A stretch of 17,985 nt of DNA from Scleroderma bovista (taxonomy: Eukaryota; Basidiomycota; Agaricomycetes; Boletales; Sclerodermataceae): the NCBI GenBank assembly GCA_037178675.1, contig JAYMGJ010000653.1, forward strand, positions 1-17,985, in the 5' to 3' direction. Positions 1-9,337 of the stretch are shown here, one piece after another. The notes below the pieces were generated by a model. That model saw nothing but the letters and a program-made list of their open reading frames with translations, did not search any database and was not told where the DNA came from. A program made the translations under genes and the position numbers. Each line of letters opens with the position of its first letter. Within the stretch, counting starts at the first letter, position 1.

Positions 1-567
1 ACTCCGGTCACATCGCAGCACTACAGCTCAACTCTGGACCTCTGCACGTCACTCCGGTCCCGGATACGCACATACTCTTCCGCTAAGTGCGACCCTTTGC
101 ATTAATCCCTATCCAGTCGTTACTTCACTTCTCCGTCAACCCTGTAGTACCGTGAGTTCTCCGTGCTCTGTTTATATCTTTTACCTTGTAGTATTTTCTC
201 CGGACCTTACTTATTTTCATCAGACCTGATCTAGTCCCAACGCTGGTTATCCCTTGTCCGCCCTTTGGGCTGTTTACTTGTCACCGTAAATACTCGACCC
301 TAGTTCTCCGTAGTATAAGTACCCTGTACTCCGTCCTGTATACCTCAGTCTGAAATCAACTATAGTCACTACTCCTGTTCCTGCTTGTCTCTGTCTCCTT
401 CTGACCGGAACCTACGCAAGGGATCAACGCTCAATCCCCTTGTCATTGAATCCAATCGGTCTCAACTCCGGCCGGACTAACTTCTTGTCCAGCCTCTGTC
501 TTTCTCCTTCGTCCGTTTCCATCCGGACTTGACCAGACCTCTTACCGGAGTAGACCCGGACTTGACA
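1..567 (+). repeat. LTR of family X, 3' portion (left copy, cut by window start)
   Basis: Bases 1-453 match 17533-17985 with 16 substitutions and no gaps. The piece ends in CTTGACA at 561-567, and the right copy begins TGTCAAG, so together they form the TG..CA terminal inverted repeat of an LTR. From the alignment the full LTR should be about 605 bp. A TATA-like TATAAG lies at 314-319 on the + strand, so transcription would run rightward. The early part carries ACTCCGG heptamers (1-7, 51-57, 465-471; 31-37 has decayed to ACTCTGG). The next five bases, CTCAC at 568-572, equal the five before the right copy and act as its target-site duplication. No internal region of an X element is in the window, so I cannot say whether this is a solo LTR or one end of a full element. 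Confidence 0.85.
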
Positions 568-572
568 CTCAC
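568..572. repeat. Target-site duplication of X (CTCAC), distal half
   Basis: CTCAC directly follows the X end at 567 and is identical to 17490-17494, which directly precedes the X start at 17495. Five bases is a normal Ty3/Gypsy duplication length. Both copies lie inside the gag of element M, so X inserted into that gene. Confidence 0.85.
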
Positions 573-838
573 ATTGAATGCCGTTGTAAGCTCCTGCCAT
601 GTTGCAGCCTGGTTGTTGGCGATCAAGTCAGTGTACCATTGTTCGGCTGGCGAGTTCGTCCCGAGGAAGTTTGACAATGCTTCAATTTTTTGCATGTCCG
701 TGGCCTGTGGGTTCAGGAACATCATGTTTCGATTGTACACCTTCATGAAATCTCTGGCATTTTCCGTCGCCGTTCGGTCTCCATAGAACAGTGGGACCGC
801 TTCTGCCATTATTCGTGGGCACAGTGGGGGTGCTGGGT

Positions 839-990
839 TTACTGGGGGTGCTGTGGGTACAGGTAGTACAGGCTGCGCTGCGGGTGTGGGTGGTACGGGC
901 TGTGCTGCAGGTGTGGGCAGTACAGGTTGTGCCGCAGGTGCGGGTAGCACGGGTTGCGCTGTGGGCGCTAGTGGCATGGGCTGCGTTGCT
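839..990 (-). repeat. 27-bp minisatellite inside M gag
   Basis: Units starting at 866, 893, 920 and 947 recur every 27 bp, with a weaker unit before 866 and another after 974. Each encodes nine residues of the form PTPAAQPVL on the minus strand, giving a Pro/Ala-rich linker before the capsid-like region. The period keeps the reading frame, so copy number could vary without breaking Gag. Confidence 0.8.
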
Positions 991-1349
991 GACGGGGACG
1001 TGAATGCTCTCTGCCGTTGTACGGTTGTTTCTAGTGCTGATGGTGGTGGCGTTAGGGGTAACAGATTCCCGAACACCCTGTAGAGGTCGTCATAGCTCGG
1101 GCTATCTGGGGAGTCTGGTCTAGACATCGGAGGGATTCTGTGTATGGAAGCGTGTTCTGGTGGTGAAGCTGGTGCTTGTTCCGGTGACTGTGATTCTGAT
1201 GGGAACAGGTATTCGCTTCCTGTGAGTGGCGAGGGAGCGTTTGGCAGTGTCGACAACTGTGAGGGCAAGAAGCGACCTCGAGAGTCGCGCGGAAGATTTC
1301 TACAAGACAGATTGACGGTGGTACTGTGCTGAGTTTGACGGAGTTTCAC

Positions 1350-1535
1350 TTAGCTGCCTGTTTTATGTTTTCTTGCACGTGTAGATCGTGCGGTAGCCTT
1401 GTGTCTTCGCGGTTGCGTTTATGCTGTGTTACGGTATGGTGGGTGGGACTGTACGGTGTGCAGTATGGTGCAGAGGACGGTGGTGCTGTATATCAGATGT
1501 CGATACCTGGGTTGAGCTCACTCTCGTCACCACGT
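1350..1535 (-). other. 5' leader of element M with possible primer-binding site
   Basis: This is the untranslated stretch between the 5' LTR of M (1536-1674) and its gag, read on the minus strand. Three bases inside the LTR end, the minus strand reads TGGTGACGAGAGTG. Its TGG start is typical of a tRNA-primed primer-binding site, but I cannot match it to a tRNA. No long reading frame of note is present. A spliced gag start could lie here. Confidence 0.45.
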
Positions 1536-1674
1536 TGTAGCAGGAGAACCCTTTGTGGGTCGAGTGGTACAATGATGATCTATCCATACATGCGCTGCTG
1601 TGCTCTCTACTGACGCTGACTAAGCGTCACCTGACTGTCTCCTTGTGCTCCTATCCCTAGCCCCTCCTACTACA
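1536..1674 (-). repeat. 5' LTR of element M (139 bp)
   Basis: The + strand runs from TGTAGCAGGAG to CTCCTACTACA, an 11-bp terminal inverted repeat with one mismatch. The sequence matches 12260-12398 over its whole length except for three CpG transitions. At 139 bp it is a short LTR for a Gypsy element, and I see no TATA box in it. On the minus strand it lies upstream of M gag, as a 5' LTR should. It is followed rightward by GCGT (1675-1678), identical to the four bases before the other copy. Confidence 0.85.
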
Positions 1675-1740
1675 GCGTTGTCCGATCTGTCTCTCTGTAC
1701 TATTACCTAATATGTTTCCTTTCTCGTTTCCAGGGAAGCA
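1675..1740 (+). repeat. Right part of the LTR into which M inserted (probably P)
   Basis: GCGT at 1675-1678 duplicates 12256-12259. Removing M therefore joins this stretch to 12122-12259, the start of the 3' LTR of P. The right edge is uncertain: I see no clear CA terminus before the CCGGAGT-rich Q LTR begins near 1741-1765. Assignment to P follows from the junction logic, not from an aligned second P LTR. Confidence 0.5.
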
Positions 1741-2219
1741 GAGCGGAACAGGAGCAGACCTGAGCCGGAGTTGGATGTACCAGCCGGAGTTGGGCTATGT
1801 TGCAGACAAGACCAAGGGAGTGGCCGGACTGAAACCGGAGTAGCGACAAGTGGTAGGTACAGGTTCGACATGGCGGAGTTAGACCACAGATGTGTCTAGA
1901 GGAAGACAGGGGTTAGTCCCGAGGTGGAGATGGACGTAGTGACCGGAGTTGGGCTGGAGTGCAGCTATGGGGCTGGAGATGGCCGGACTAGATCCGGAGT
2001 TGCGTCTATGCCTAAGGAGAGGTCAGGCGGGCCAGGGTTAGACCGGAGTTGCGACTGGGAAAAGTATGGATATGACATCAAGGGATACAGCATGTACAGC
2101 ACGAGGTTGTAGTCTAGACAGACCTACAGATAAGATGCACTAGATAAGATACTACGCTATGATAAGATAAGATGTCATCTAATCGCAGATTAGATAAGAT
2201 AAAAAGTTAGACCATTACA
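1741..2219 (-). repeat. 3' LTR of element Q (left boundary uncertain)
   Basis: On the minus strand this starts TGTAATGGTC at 2219, directly after the Q polypurine tract, so it is the U3 part of Q's 3' LTR. It has many GATAAGAT/ATCTTATC repeats (about 2130-2205) and six perfect CCGGAGT heptamers on the + strand (1765, 1784, 1835, 1943, 1994, 2043), which read ACTCCGG in Q's own direction. Family X carries the same heptamer in its U3. No TATA box or U5 is visible before the piece meets 1675-1740, so the LTR is probably truncated. I found no matching 5' LTR near 6650. Confidence 0.65.
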
Positions 2220-2220
2220 C

Positions 2221-2230
2221 TACTCCCCCC
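2221..2230 (-). other. Polypurine tract of element Q
   Basis: The minus strand reads GGGGGGAGTA right after the pol stop codon and one base before the LTR start TGTAATGG. This is the position and composition of the plus-strand priming site of an LTR retrotransposon. Confidence 0.85.
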
Positions 2231-5200
2231 TTAGGTGCAGGATTCCAGACTGCAAAAGGTAGGTTCGCATACAGTAAGATTCTCGGGGATCCGAGTAAAT
2301 AATGAGTTGAAGTCTGACTGCACCATGCAGAGCCTTCGAGGGGCAGAGGGATTTTCTTTATAAAAATGCTCGACTACCAGAGGAGAATTCTTCAGATTTG
2401 ACGAGGGTTCCCACGTTCTTTCGTGTTCTTCATACCCTTTCCAATGCACCAAGTACTGGAGCTGGCGTCTATAAATACGGGATGCTACGATATAGTCTGC
2501 TTCGTACTCTTCATCGCGTTCTTCGGAAACAAGTACCGGGCCAGGCCGGGAAACAGGTTGTCCAGGGAGTGGACCTAAATAAGGCTTGACTCGGGAAACA
2601 TTCACTACCGGGTGAATCCGAAGGATTTTTGGGAGCTTAAGCTCGACCGCATTCGGGGTTACTCGAGTGACCTCATAGGGACCAATCCACTTTTCCGTAA
2701 GCTTCTTAGAAGCGCAATTTAACACACAAAGGTTGTCCGTTGAAAGCCAGACTTGCTGACCAACAGTATAATCTGGGGCGGGATTTCTATGCTTATCCAC
2801 CTGAAGCTTCATGTTGCGTTTAGTCTTCTCAGAAGATTCAATGACTTTGTTAAATATGGCAGTGAAGTCTTTAGCCGCTGGGGCTATTGTCTGCACTGGC
2901 TCTACACCCATGCGCGGGGAATAACTCCGGGGAATCGGTAGTAACCTCTGAGACCGTGTTGTTCCAGACAAACTGGGCAATCTTGATCCACTTAGCCCAA
3001 TCGCCTTGACAATCGCTAACATAGGTCCAAAGGTACTGGTTGATTTCGCGGTTCAACTGCTCCGTCTGTCCGTCAGTTTGCAGGTGAAAGGCAGTAGACA
3101 TCTTGCGCTTTATGCCTAAAAGTCTATACAACTCCCCCAGGAAGTTGCTCGCAAAGACCGATCCACGGTCGGATATCATGGTGCTAGGAAGTCCATGTTG
3201 GCACCAAACGTGATCTCTAAATAACTCAGCAGTCGAGAGTGCAGTTTCCTCCTTAGTGCACAGCACAAAGACCACCTCTTTGGAGAACCGATCGACAACC
3301 ACTAGTATATAGTTATAACCGAGGGATTCCAGCATCTCGGTAAAGTCCATTGTGACGTCAAGCCACGGTCCTTCTGGGACAGGGAGGGGAAGGAGACTTC
3401 CGGAAGTCTTCTGATTCGAAACCTTCGATTGCTGACACTTTTGACAGTGTTTTACATAGGTTTGGATCTGCTCCTTCATCCCTTTCCAGGAATAGTGCTT
3501 CCTGAGCGCATTAAACATGGCTTTGACACCCTTATGTCCAGCAACAGGTGTGTCATGGAAGTCCATGACTAGCGACTGGCACTCCTCATAAGTCTGATCC
3601 GTAACGTCGATCGACTTAATAGATACGGGGTTTAACAAGGTTTGATCCTTGTTGTCCTCGGAACTAGATACGTAATAGTCCGATCACCTACTAAGCGGAT
3701 CTGCAACGTGCATCTGGGTTCCCTTCTTATAAATTAATGAGTAGTTGAAGTGCGTCATCCACATCTGCCAGCGTGCTTGGCGTTTGGAGAGATTCTGTGA
3801 CTTTGTGAAGTACGTTAAGTTATGATGGTCCGTGTAGATCTCAAAGGCATAAGGAGTGGCCTCGAGATAATGGCACCAGGCCTCTGTTGCTTTTATAATG
3901 GCCAGCATTTCTTTGTCATGAATAGGATAGTTGCGTTCCAGCGGCGTCATAGAGTGCGACATGTACGCTACTGGTCTGAATTCGCCGTCCTCACACTTAA
4001 TGGATATCACTCCCCCGATGGTGAACTCAGACGCATCAGTTTCGAGGCAGAATTTGTGGTCCTGGTCAGGGTACTGAAGTACCGGTGCACGAGTAAATGC
4101 AGCCTTCAAGGCTTCAAACGCAGCACGTTCCTTATCACCGAAGTGGAACACAACATCTTTACACGTTAAGTCCATCAATGGCCTAGCCATGATTGCATAA
4201 TCCTTAATAAAGCGTCTATAGAAGTTGCCAAGGCCTAAGAATGCTCGAACCTGTTTGACATTCCTTGGCTCAGGCCACTTCAAAATAGCATTAACCTTTT
4301 CAGGGTCCATCTTTATCCTGTCACGTGAGACTATCATTCTGAGGAAGTTGACTTCAGTAACGCAGAAGCGACACTTCTCAGGTTTGACAAATAAGTCATT
4401 ATCATGTAAATGTTTTAAGACTTCAAGCACGATCCTGTCATGCTTTTCCTGATCGTCCGTGTTTGTAAATATCATGAGGTCATCAATATACACCACGCAA
4501 ACATCCGACATATTGTGGAAGATCTCGTTCATCATCTTCTGGAATGTTGCAGGTGAATTACATAGACCGAAATACATAACAACAGGCTCAAAAGCCCCTT
4601 TGTGCATTACAAACGCGGCTTTCCACTCATTGCCTTCCTTGACATGGACATTATTATATCCCCACCGAAGATCCATCTTCGTGAAGAGTTTACATCCTTT
4701 CAGCTTGTCGACAAGCTGGCTGATCAAGGGCAGCGGGTAGTTATTTTTAACGGTCCACTCATTTAAATAACGATAGTCCTGAACCATGTGCTTCTTGCCG
4801 TCTTTTTTGGGGACAAAGAAGACAGGGGAAGTCTGAGGGGAAATGGACGGGCAAATATATCCTTTCGCAAGCTGATCATCAACAAAGTCCTCAACTTCCT
4901 TCTGTTCATCCACCAACAGGGGTATCAAACACCCTTTCTTAGGTGGGAAGTCTTCTCTGAGATCTATACCATGATCCCATGGCTTTCTAAGCGGCATGCA
5001 TTCTGACGACTTCTTCGAGAAGATGTCTAAATACTCCCAGTACTCTCGGGGTACAAGCTTCTGGGCCTCTTCGAGGGTTGTCTCATCGATAGCAACCTTT
5101 GACTTGTGAGCCTTTAAAGCCTGAATCCAAGTTTCCTGAGATTCGTTCTGATGTAATAATTTAGCGAAGCATGTTTCCAAGAGTGACTTGCACTCAGGGG

Positions 5201-5981
5201 GACACCTAGTTAAATTAACTTGTCCGGTTACCCAATCAATATCAGGGTTATGCTTTCTAAGCCAGGTGTGGCCGAGGATAAGGGGGACCTTTCCAAGGCA
5301 GGTGACTGCACACCAAAGCTTTTCAGCGTGTTTCCCAATACCGACTGTAAGTAATACATAATGCGTGATATCGCCTTCCTGGTTCCTGGTGCCATCTACG
5401 TTAAGCACTGGAACAGGCTTTACCAGCTTAGATAACTGTAACCATCTATCAAGAGCCCAGCTCTTGTCAACAAAGCATCCAGTAGCGCCACTGTCTAGCA
5501 GAGCATCTACTTCAATAACATTAAGGGGTCCGCGAATGTGGACGGGTATCGTCATTTCACGTTCCAAGGTGAAGGACCTTCGTAAGTCCAAGGAAGAAAC
5601 TTCTTCGGTTCCGGCGGGGCTTTCCGGTTCCTCAGATGCCAAGGAAGGAGAAACAGTAGTATTCAACAGGGAATTAAGCACATGTGATTTAACCTCCGGT
5701 GCCAAGCCCTTTGCAGGGACTCCCTTAGAGGGTTCAATAGATACAGAAGAGTTACTACAGTCCATACTGTCTACCGACAAAACAGAGTACTTGTTGAAGG
5801 AAACAGTAACAGGAGAAACTACAGAAGGTGACTTTTTATGGGTTTTCTGTATTTTACGAGAGAGAAGAGAGATGTGGTACTTATAAATATCCTGTGCTTC
5901 AGGGGATTTAGCACAGGAGAGACGATAGTCCAAGATCCTTACTGCGCTGTCCAACTCAGACTCAAGAGCGAGGGTGCCCAT
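2231..5981 (-). pseudogene. Pol of chromovirus-type Ty3/Gypsy element Q: protease, RT, RNase H, integrase, chromodomain
   Basis: Pol copies the element RNA and integrates the cDNA. It starts at ATG 5979-5981, 14 bases after the gag stop and in another frame. Domains in order: retropepsin with LLDSGATGCFVD (about residue 160); reverse transcriptase with intact VVYIDDLMIF; RNase H with LETDASEF. An in-frame TGA follows at 3684-3686, right after ADPLSR. The same frame resumes as integrase, with an HHCC zinc finger (KHCQKCQQSK), ISDRG and DGQTE forming an intact DD35E. Near 2920-2945 the frame shifts; the end continues from about 2940 with a chromodomain (YIVASRIYRRQLQYLVHWKG, TWEPSSNL) and stops at TAA 2231-2233. 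In this family the chromodomain is thought to guide insertion to marked chromatin. Two lesions leave it broken although every catalytic motif I can see is intact, so it is young or lightly decayed. Confidence 0.93.
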
Positions 5982-5995
5982 TGTATCCTCACTCT

Positions 5996-6652
5996 CTAAT
6001 CTTTTAAATTCTTGAAGTAGACCCTCATTTTGGAGAAGGACATGCCGCGAACGGCGTTGACACGTTCGTCATCAGGTTGGGGCTTTACAGCCCGGGTCTG
6101 CTGGGGTTGCCCTCGACGTGGGTGACGCGGTTGAGAACACTCGTGAGCGATGTGTCCGAACCCCTGACAATTGTAGCATTGGAGCCCTTTACTCTGTTGC
6201 TGGTTTTGCTGCTGAGCAGCGCCGATATCCATTGGGGTGCCAGTGCCCGGTGTTACTCCATAAGAGGAGGAGCCACTCCCCTGCTGATAATAGCAGGCAC
6301 TGCCCTGCGTATTAATCAGGAAGAGCTCCTGAGCCCTTCCGACGGTTCTGACCGAGGTGGCCAGCTCAGCATAAGTGGCGCGATCCTTCGCCAGGAGGTA
6401 CACCTGCTGGAGGACCTGCCTCTGTACTGCTCTTTTGAGTAAGTCCCTAGCGTAGGCGTTGGGACAGCCACTCTCGATCTTGAGCGACTCAAAAGTTGCG
6501 AGGAAGTCATCCACTCGCTGACGGGGGCCCTGGTGCAACTTTAGCAACTGGGTTACTATACGTTCCCGTCCCGTTGCATTATTAATATGATACCTATCGG
6601 TAATCCGGTTATCGCACTTACCATACTTACTCAGCGTGCAGCGCGACTGCAC
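5996..6652 (-). pseudogene. Gag of element Q, 5'-truncated, with CCHC zinc knuckle
   Basis: This is the C-terminal part of Q's structural protein. After a short unconvincing start comes a capsid C-terminal-like region (VTQLLKLHQGPRQRVDDFLA, then FESLKIESGCP). A Gln/Gly linker follows, then a single zinc knuckle CYNCQGFGHIAHEC (C-x2-C-x4-H-x4-C) that would bind element RNA. It stops with TAG at 5996-5998, 14 bases before the pol ATG. The frame opens at GTG 6650-6652 with TGA two codons upstream, and no capsid N-terminal domain is present, so the gene is broken near 6600-6650, where LTR-like piece W begins. No second part of this gag is in the window. Confidence 0.88.
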
Positions 6653-6984
6653 TCGTCATTCGTCGGTAATCCTGACTTCCTGTACATTGCCTCATCTGTC
6701 CCACTCAGTATAAATACCTAGATACTCGGTCTGTTGTAGTTTCAGTTTGAATATTGAATAAGATACTTCTCATCTGTTCTCCCTTCGCACTCTCTGTCTC
6801 TGTCTCGTGCAAGCACTTGGTCATAGACCGTTTACCCTTGGACTCTCCGTCAGACCCTCAGTCGGCCTTCCTATTACTCGGGAAGCGCGACTACGCTATG
6901 TAGCATCTCGGTCTTACCACTAGACCAACCCCTGACCCCCTGACCCCTCGTAGAGATCAGATCGGTGAAGAACCGGTCTTGACA
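6653..6984 (+). repeat. LTR-like segment W (left boundary uncertain)
   Basis: TATAAATA lies at 6709-6716 on the + strand, followed by pyrimidine-rich sequence with CTCTCTGTCTCTGTC. Family X has the same arrangement (AGTATAAGTACC, then TCTCTGTCTCC). The segment ends GGTCTTGACA at 6984, close to the X terminus GGACTTGACA. I read it as the promoter-to-end part of an X-related LTR that broke Q's gag. No TGTCAAG start or target duplication is visible on its left, so its full extent and its insertion event are unproven. Confidence 0.5.
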
Positions 6985-7555
6985 GTAACGGGAAGTACTG
7001 TCCGGAGATGGACAAGCACAGCGGGCCTAGACAAGAATGACAATAGAAGTTATCAAACTCACTCTTGCTAGTTGGTTCAAACTTGAAGGGATTAACCGAA
7101 GGTGGTTAAGAGAGTTCTTGAATAGAACAGAGGATAAAACGTAGTGGGTAAAATCCTACTCTGCTACCAAGAAGCATAAGGGTATTTATACGTCTGAGCT
7201 GCGCACAGACCATGTAAAGTGAGAAGTGTCCATAAGTCCATAAACGGACAGGTAGATAAGTACCTTCCTAACATAGTAGTTCTGTGGAAACTCGTAGAAA
7301 CTCGTAGAAGGCCACAGTGAGTCATAGGTAAGATAAGAGATAAGAAACGGTCTAGATCGACCCATAGGAATGTTCCAGAAGGAACATTATCTCTCCTTAT
7401 CTTGATATGTCATAGATAAGGGATATGACTCTGGTTAGTCGGTACTTCGTTAACCGGTCATGTGACCTAAGGAATCACATGGAGAGATGGTGAGTCCAGA
7501 CACATCACGTGTCAAGGCTCTAGAGAAAAGTCACATGCTAGTGATGACTAAGCAC
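6985..7555. other. Non-coding stretch with a minus-strand TATA box and hairpins
   Basis: I see no gene here. TATAAATA reads on the minus strand at 7183-7190, pointing left toward W and Q, so part of this may be another LTR in the minus orientation; I cannot place its ends. A 10-bp direct repeat, AAACTCGTAG, occurs twice in a row near 7290. Nested inverted repeats lie at 7330-7403. TGTCAAG at 7514 could be another LTR start. Confidence 0.4.
7330..7403. repeat. Nested inverted repeat (hairpin)
   Basis: The inner arms are AATGTTCC (7369-7376) and GGAACATT (7381-7388) around a 4-base loop. The outer arms are AAGATAAG (7330-7337) and CTTATCTT (7396-7403). The inner stem is perfect. Function is unknown; it may be LTR secondary structure. 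Confidence 0.5.
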
Positions 7556-7558
7556 TTA

Positions 7559-8101
7559 CTTTCTCAACACTGTGTTTGAGAGGAATACTGTTGTGTCGTC
7601 AGCATACAGAGTGACGATCACCTTCTGTGTGACACCTGGTATGGAGAAGCCTCTTAAGTTGGGTGACAATTGCAGCATGCAGGCAAGGGGTTCAATTGCC
7701 AGGTCGAAAAGGAGGCATGACAGTGGGTCACCCTGTCGCACCCCACGGGTTACTCTGAAATTAGGGCTTAATTCTCTGTTCACCATGGCGGCTGTTTGTG
7801 CATTTCCATATAGTGATTGGACTGTCTTTATGAACAGTTCTGGTAAGTTGAAGTGACAAAGTACATGCGTAAGATAACCATGGTCAATCTTATCATACAC
7901 TTTTTCTTGGTCTAGGGCCACTATTATGCTGTCTTCCTCCATGAAGTCCACATAGGCACATATTGTTTGTGTTAGTCAGATTGGGTCAAAAATGGATCGG
8001 TTTGGAATAAAACCAGTCTGGTCAGGGTGCACGAGTTGATGCACATGTGATGCTAGTTGTAGGGTTAGGCTTTTCATCAGCAGCTTCATCACAGGGACTG
8101 C
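7559..8101 (-). pseudogene. Non-LTR retrotransposon (LINE) reverse transcriptase fragment
   Basis: Read on the minus strand, this is a central piece of a LINE-type reverse transcriptase, the enzyme of target-primed reverse transcription. Visible motifs: HPDQTGFIPNRSIFDPI (RT motif 1 region); DSIIVALDQEKVYDKIDH, matching the 'A-LD-EKAYD-ID' catalytic block with the first Asp; RGVRQGDPLSCLLFDLAIEP; and LYADDTTVFLS, with an intact ADD catalytic pair. An in-frame TGA at 7976-7978 sits just after FDPI. Similarity stops on the left near 7565-7575 and on the right near 8100, so the N-terminal endonuclease and everything after the palm are missing. It is about 180 codons against roughly 1000 or more for a full protein. 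Confidence 0.88.
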
Positions 8102-8174
8102 ATTTTTCTGATAATGCTATATATGCACTTTGCAATAAGTACCCTGTATTATATATGACTATCTGACAAGTATA

Positions 8175-8665
8175 GTCATACGTGGCTTTATAAGGCTTTA
8201 AGTTTTGCAAGAAATTTATAGCTAATGGCAACCTAATACATTATGATAGGCATGGTAATACACAAACTATCAGTTCTGTAAGCCCATTTGGGCTATGCCA
8301 GATAACACTTTGACTACAATTCTCATGAGCTTAAACAAGGACATGATTTATCAGATTGGCTGAACCCTGTATTGTTCATAAGTTGGATAATGTCATATAT
8401 GGCTGTATAAGGCTTTAAGCTTCACACAAAATTTATAGGTAATGGCAAGTTAGCACATTATGATAGGCATGGTAATATGCATGCTATTAGTTCTGTAAGT
8501 CCATTCATTTCATGTCAGATAACACTTTGACCACACCTCTCATGAGCTGAAACAAGGACATGATTTATCAGATTGGTTGAATTGCATATTGATCATAAGT
8601 TGGATAATGTCATCTATGGTTGTATAAGGCTTTAAGTTTCACATAAAGTTTATAGGCAATGAAAG
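8175..8665. repeat. 217-bp tandem repeat, about 2.3 copies
   Basis: Units start at 8175, 8392 and 8609, exactly 217 bp apart; the third is partial. Each begins GTCAT..TGG.T.TATAAGGCTT and includes TTATGATAGGCATGGTAATA, CAGATAACACTTTGA and AACAAGGACATGATTTATCA. Copies differ by scattered substitutions of many kinds. The block is AT-rich and poor in CpG, unlike its GC-richer neighbours. It has no coding capacity that I can see and may be a LINE-associated or satellite repeat. Confidence 0.85.
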
Positions 8666-8984
8666 CTTAGGACATAATAATAGATGTGACAAGTTACTCT
8701 ACACCAGATAGTCTTGAACTTACACCTTCATAAATCCAGATGTAAGTATGATTTCTCAGATTGATGGACATTGATCTCAGTCTCAGAATGTCTGATAGCC
8801 AATGTCCATCTTAGTAGTGGTGACCCTATTGATGCAGACCAAAGCCAATGATAGACCTTTCTCACTTAATGACAACGTAGTCTAGATTGATAAATTAACA
8901 AATAATGATGCCCTTTGTGCACCACTCTTACCTTTGGATTAATGCACAGTATCAAATGCCTCAAATGATGGTTTAACACTTACT
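8666..8984. other. AT-rich non-coding stretch with one hairpin
   Basis: No gene is visible. An 11-bp perfect inverted repeat, GATGGACATTG (8763-8773) and CAATGTCCATC (8800-8810), encloses a 26-base loop. The stretch links the 217-bp repeat to the + strand LINE RNase H fragment. Confidence 0.5.
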
Positions 8985-9326
8985 CACCACCGTCTAGAGA
9001 AGAACCAGCGTGCTGTCATCCACCATGGTGACAAAATCATCTTCAACCCCTCAGTTACCACGCATTCACTGCCAGACTGTTTCAGGATCTTCGCACCCCC
9101 TATGCCAAATAATCTCACACCCCTGCATTGACCACTGCTCATTGCACCCCCACCTACCCAACTAACAGTATACACTGATGGTTCATGCCTTCATAATGGC
9201 ACTGAAAATGCCAGAAGCGGGGAAGGTGTGTGGATCGCTGACGACCACCCCTTAAATAGAGCGATACGGGTTCCAGGCCACACCCAATCTAACCAAGTTG
9301 GCAAGTTAGCAGCAGTGGTAGCAGAG
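8985..9326 (+). pseudogene. LINE RNase H domain fragment
   Basis: This is read on the + strand from CAC at 8985. It starts HHRLEKNQRAVIHHGDKIIF, runs through an in-frame TGA at 9129-9131, then shows the start of RNase H: LTVYTDGSCLHNGTENARSG with the first catalytic Asp (TDGS), GVWIADDHPLNRAIRVPG, and QSNQVGKLAAVVAE, where the first catalytic Glu should be (here GKLAA for the usual GE[IL]AA, so the Glu looks lost to Lys). This is the RNase H found at the end of many fungal LINE polyproteins. It is cut on the right near 9322-9330, where P coding begins in a different frame. It is opposite in orientation to the RT fragment at 7559-8101, so they are not simply two parts of one in-place element. 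Confidence 0.8.
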
Positions 9327-9337
9327 CTAGTGCACTC

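Larger units (their letters stand above)
568..1349 (-). pseudogene. Gag, N-terminal half, of Ty3/Gypsy element M (cut by X insertion)
   Basis: This is the N-terminal part of a structural Gag protein, which would build the cytoplasmic virus-like particle of element M. The minus frame is open from GTG at 1347-1349 with TAA directly upstream; the first in-frame ATG is about 75 codons in (MSRPDSPDSP). The true start is therefore unclear, and a spliced leader exon is possible. The protein is rich in Pro, Ser and Ala and carries a nine-residue repeat (PTPAAQPVL-like). It then enters a capsid-like segment with ENARDFMKVYNRNM and TWQELTTAFNV. Homology ends at FNV, exactly where X begins; the last 30 or so codons of the open frame are X sequence. 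The C-terminal half lies at 16539-17494, with RWP next to the other CTCAC. FNV-RWP is what I expect for this fungal gag family. Confidence 0.8.

Noticed and set aside
839..1003. + strand Gly/Cys/Val-rich repeat protein opposite the gag repeat.
   Set aside because: It is a shadow of the 27-bp gag minisatellite; the minus frame runs on into capsid-like sequence.
5365..5886. 173-codon + strand open frame opposite Q pol.
   Set aside because: It is the shadow of the protease region on the minus strand, with no start context or recognisable motif.
6985..7512. 5' LTR of Q.
   Set aside because: Q's 3' LTR starts TGTAATGGTC in the minus direction and carries ACTCCGG repeats; neither appears here.
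8175..8665. CRISPR-like array.
   Set aside because: Units of 217 bp with no short repeat-spacer pattern, in a eukaryotic transposon nest.
7559..9326. A single intact LINE covering both the RT and RNase H pieces.
   Set aside because: The two pieces are on opposite strands, are both truncated, and are separated by non-coding tandem repeats.
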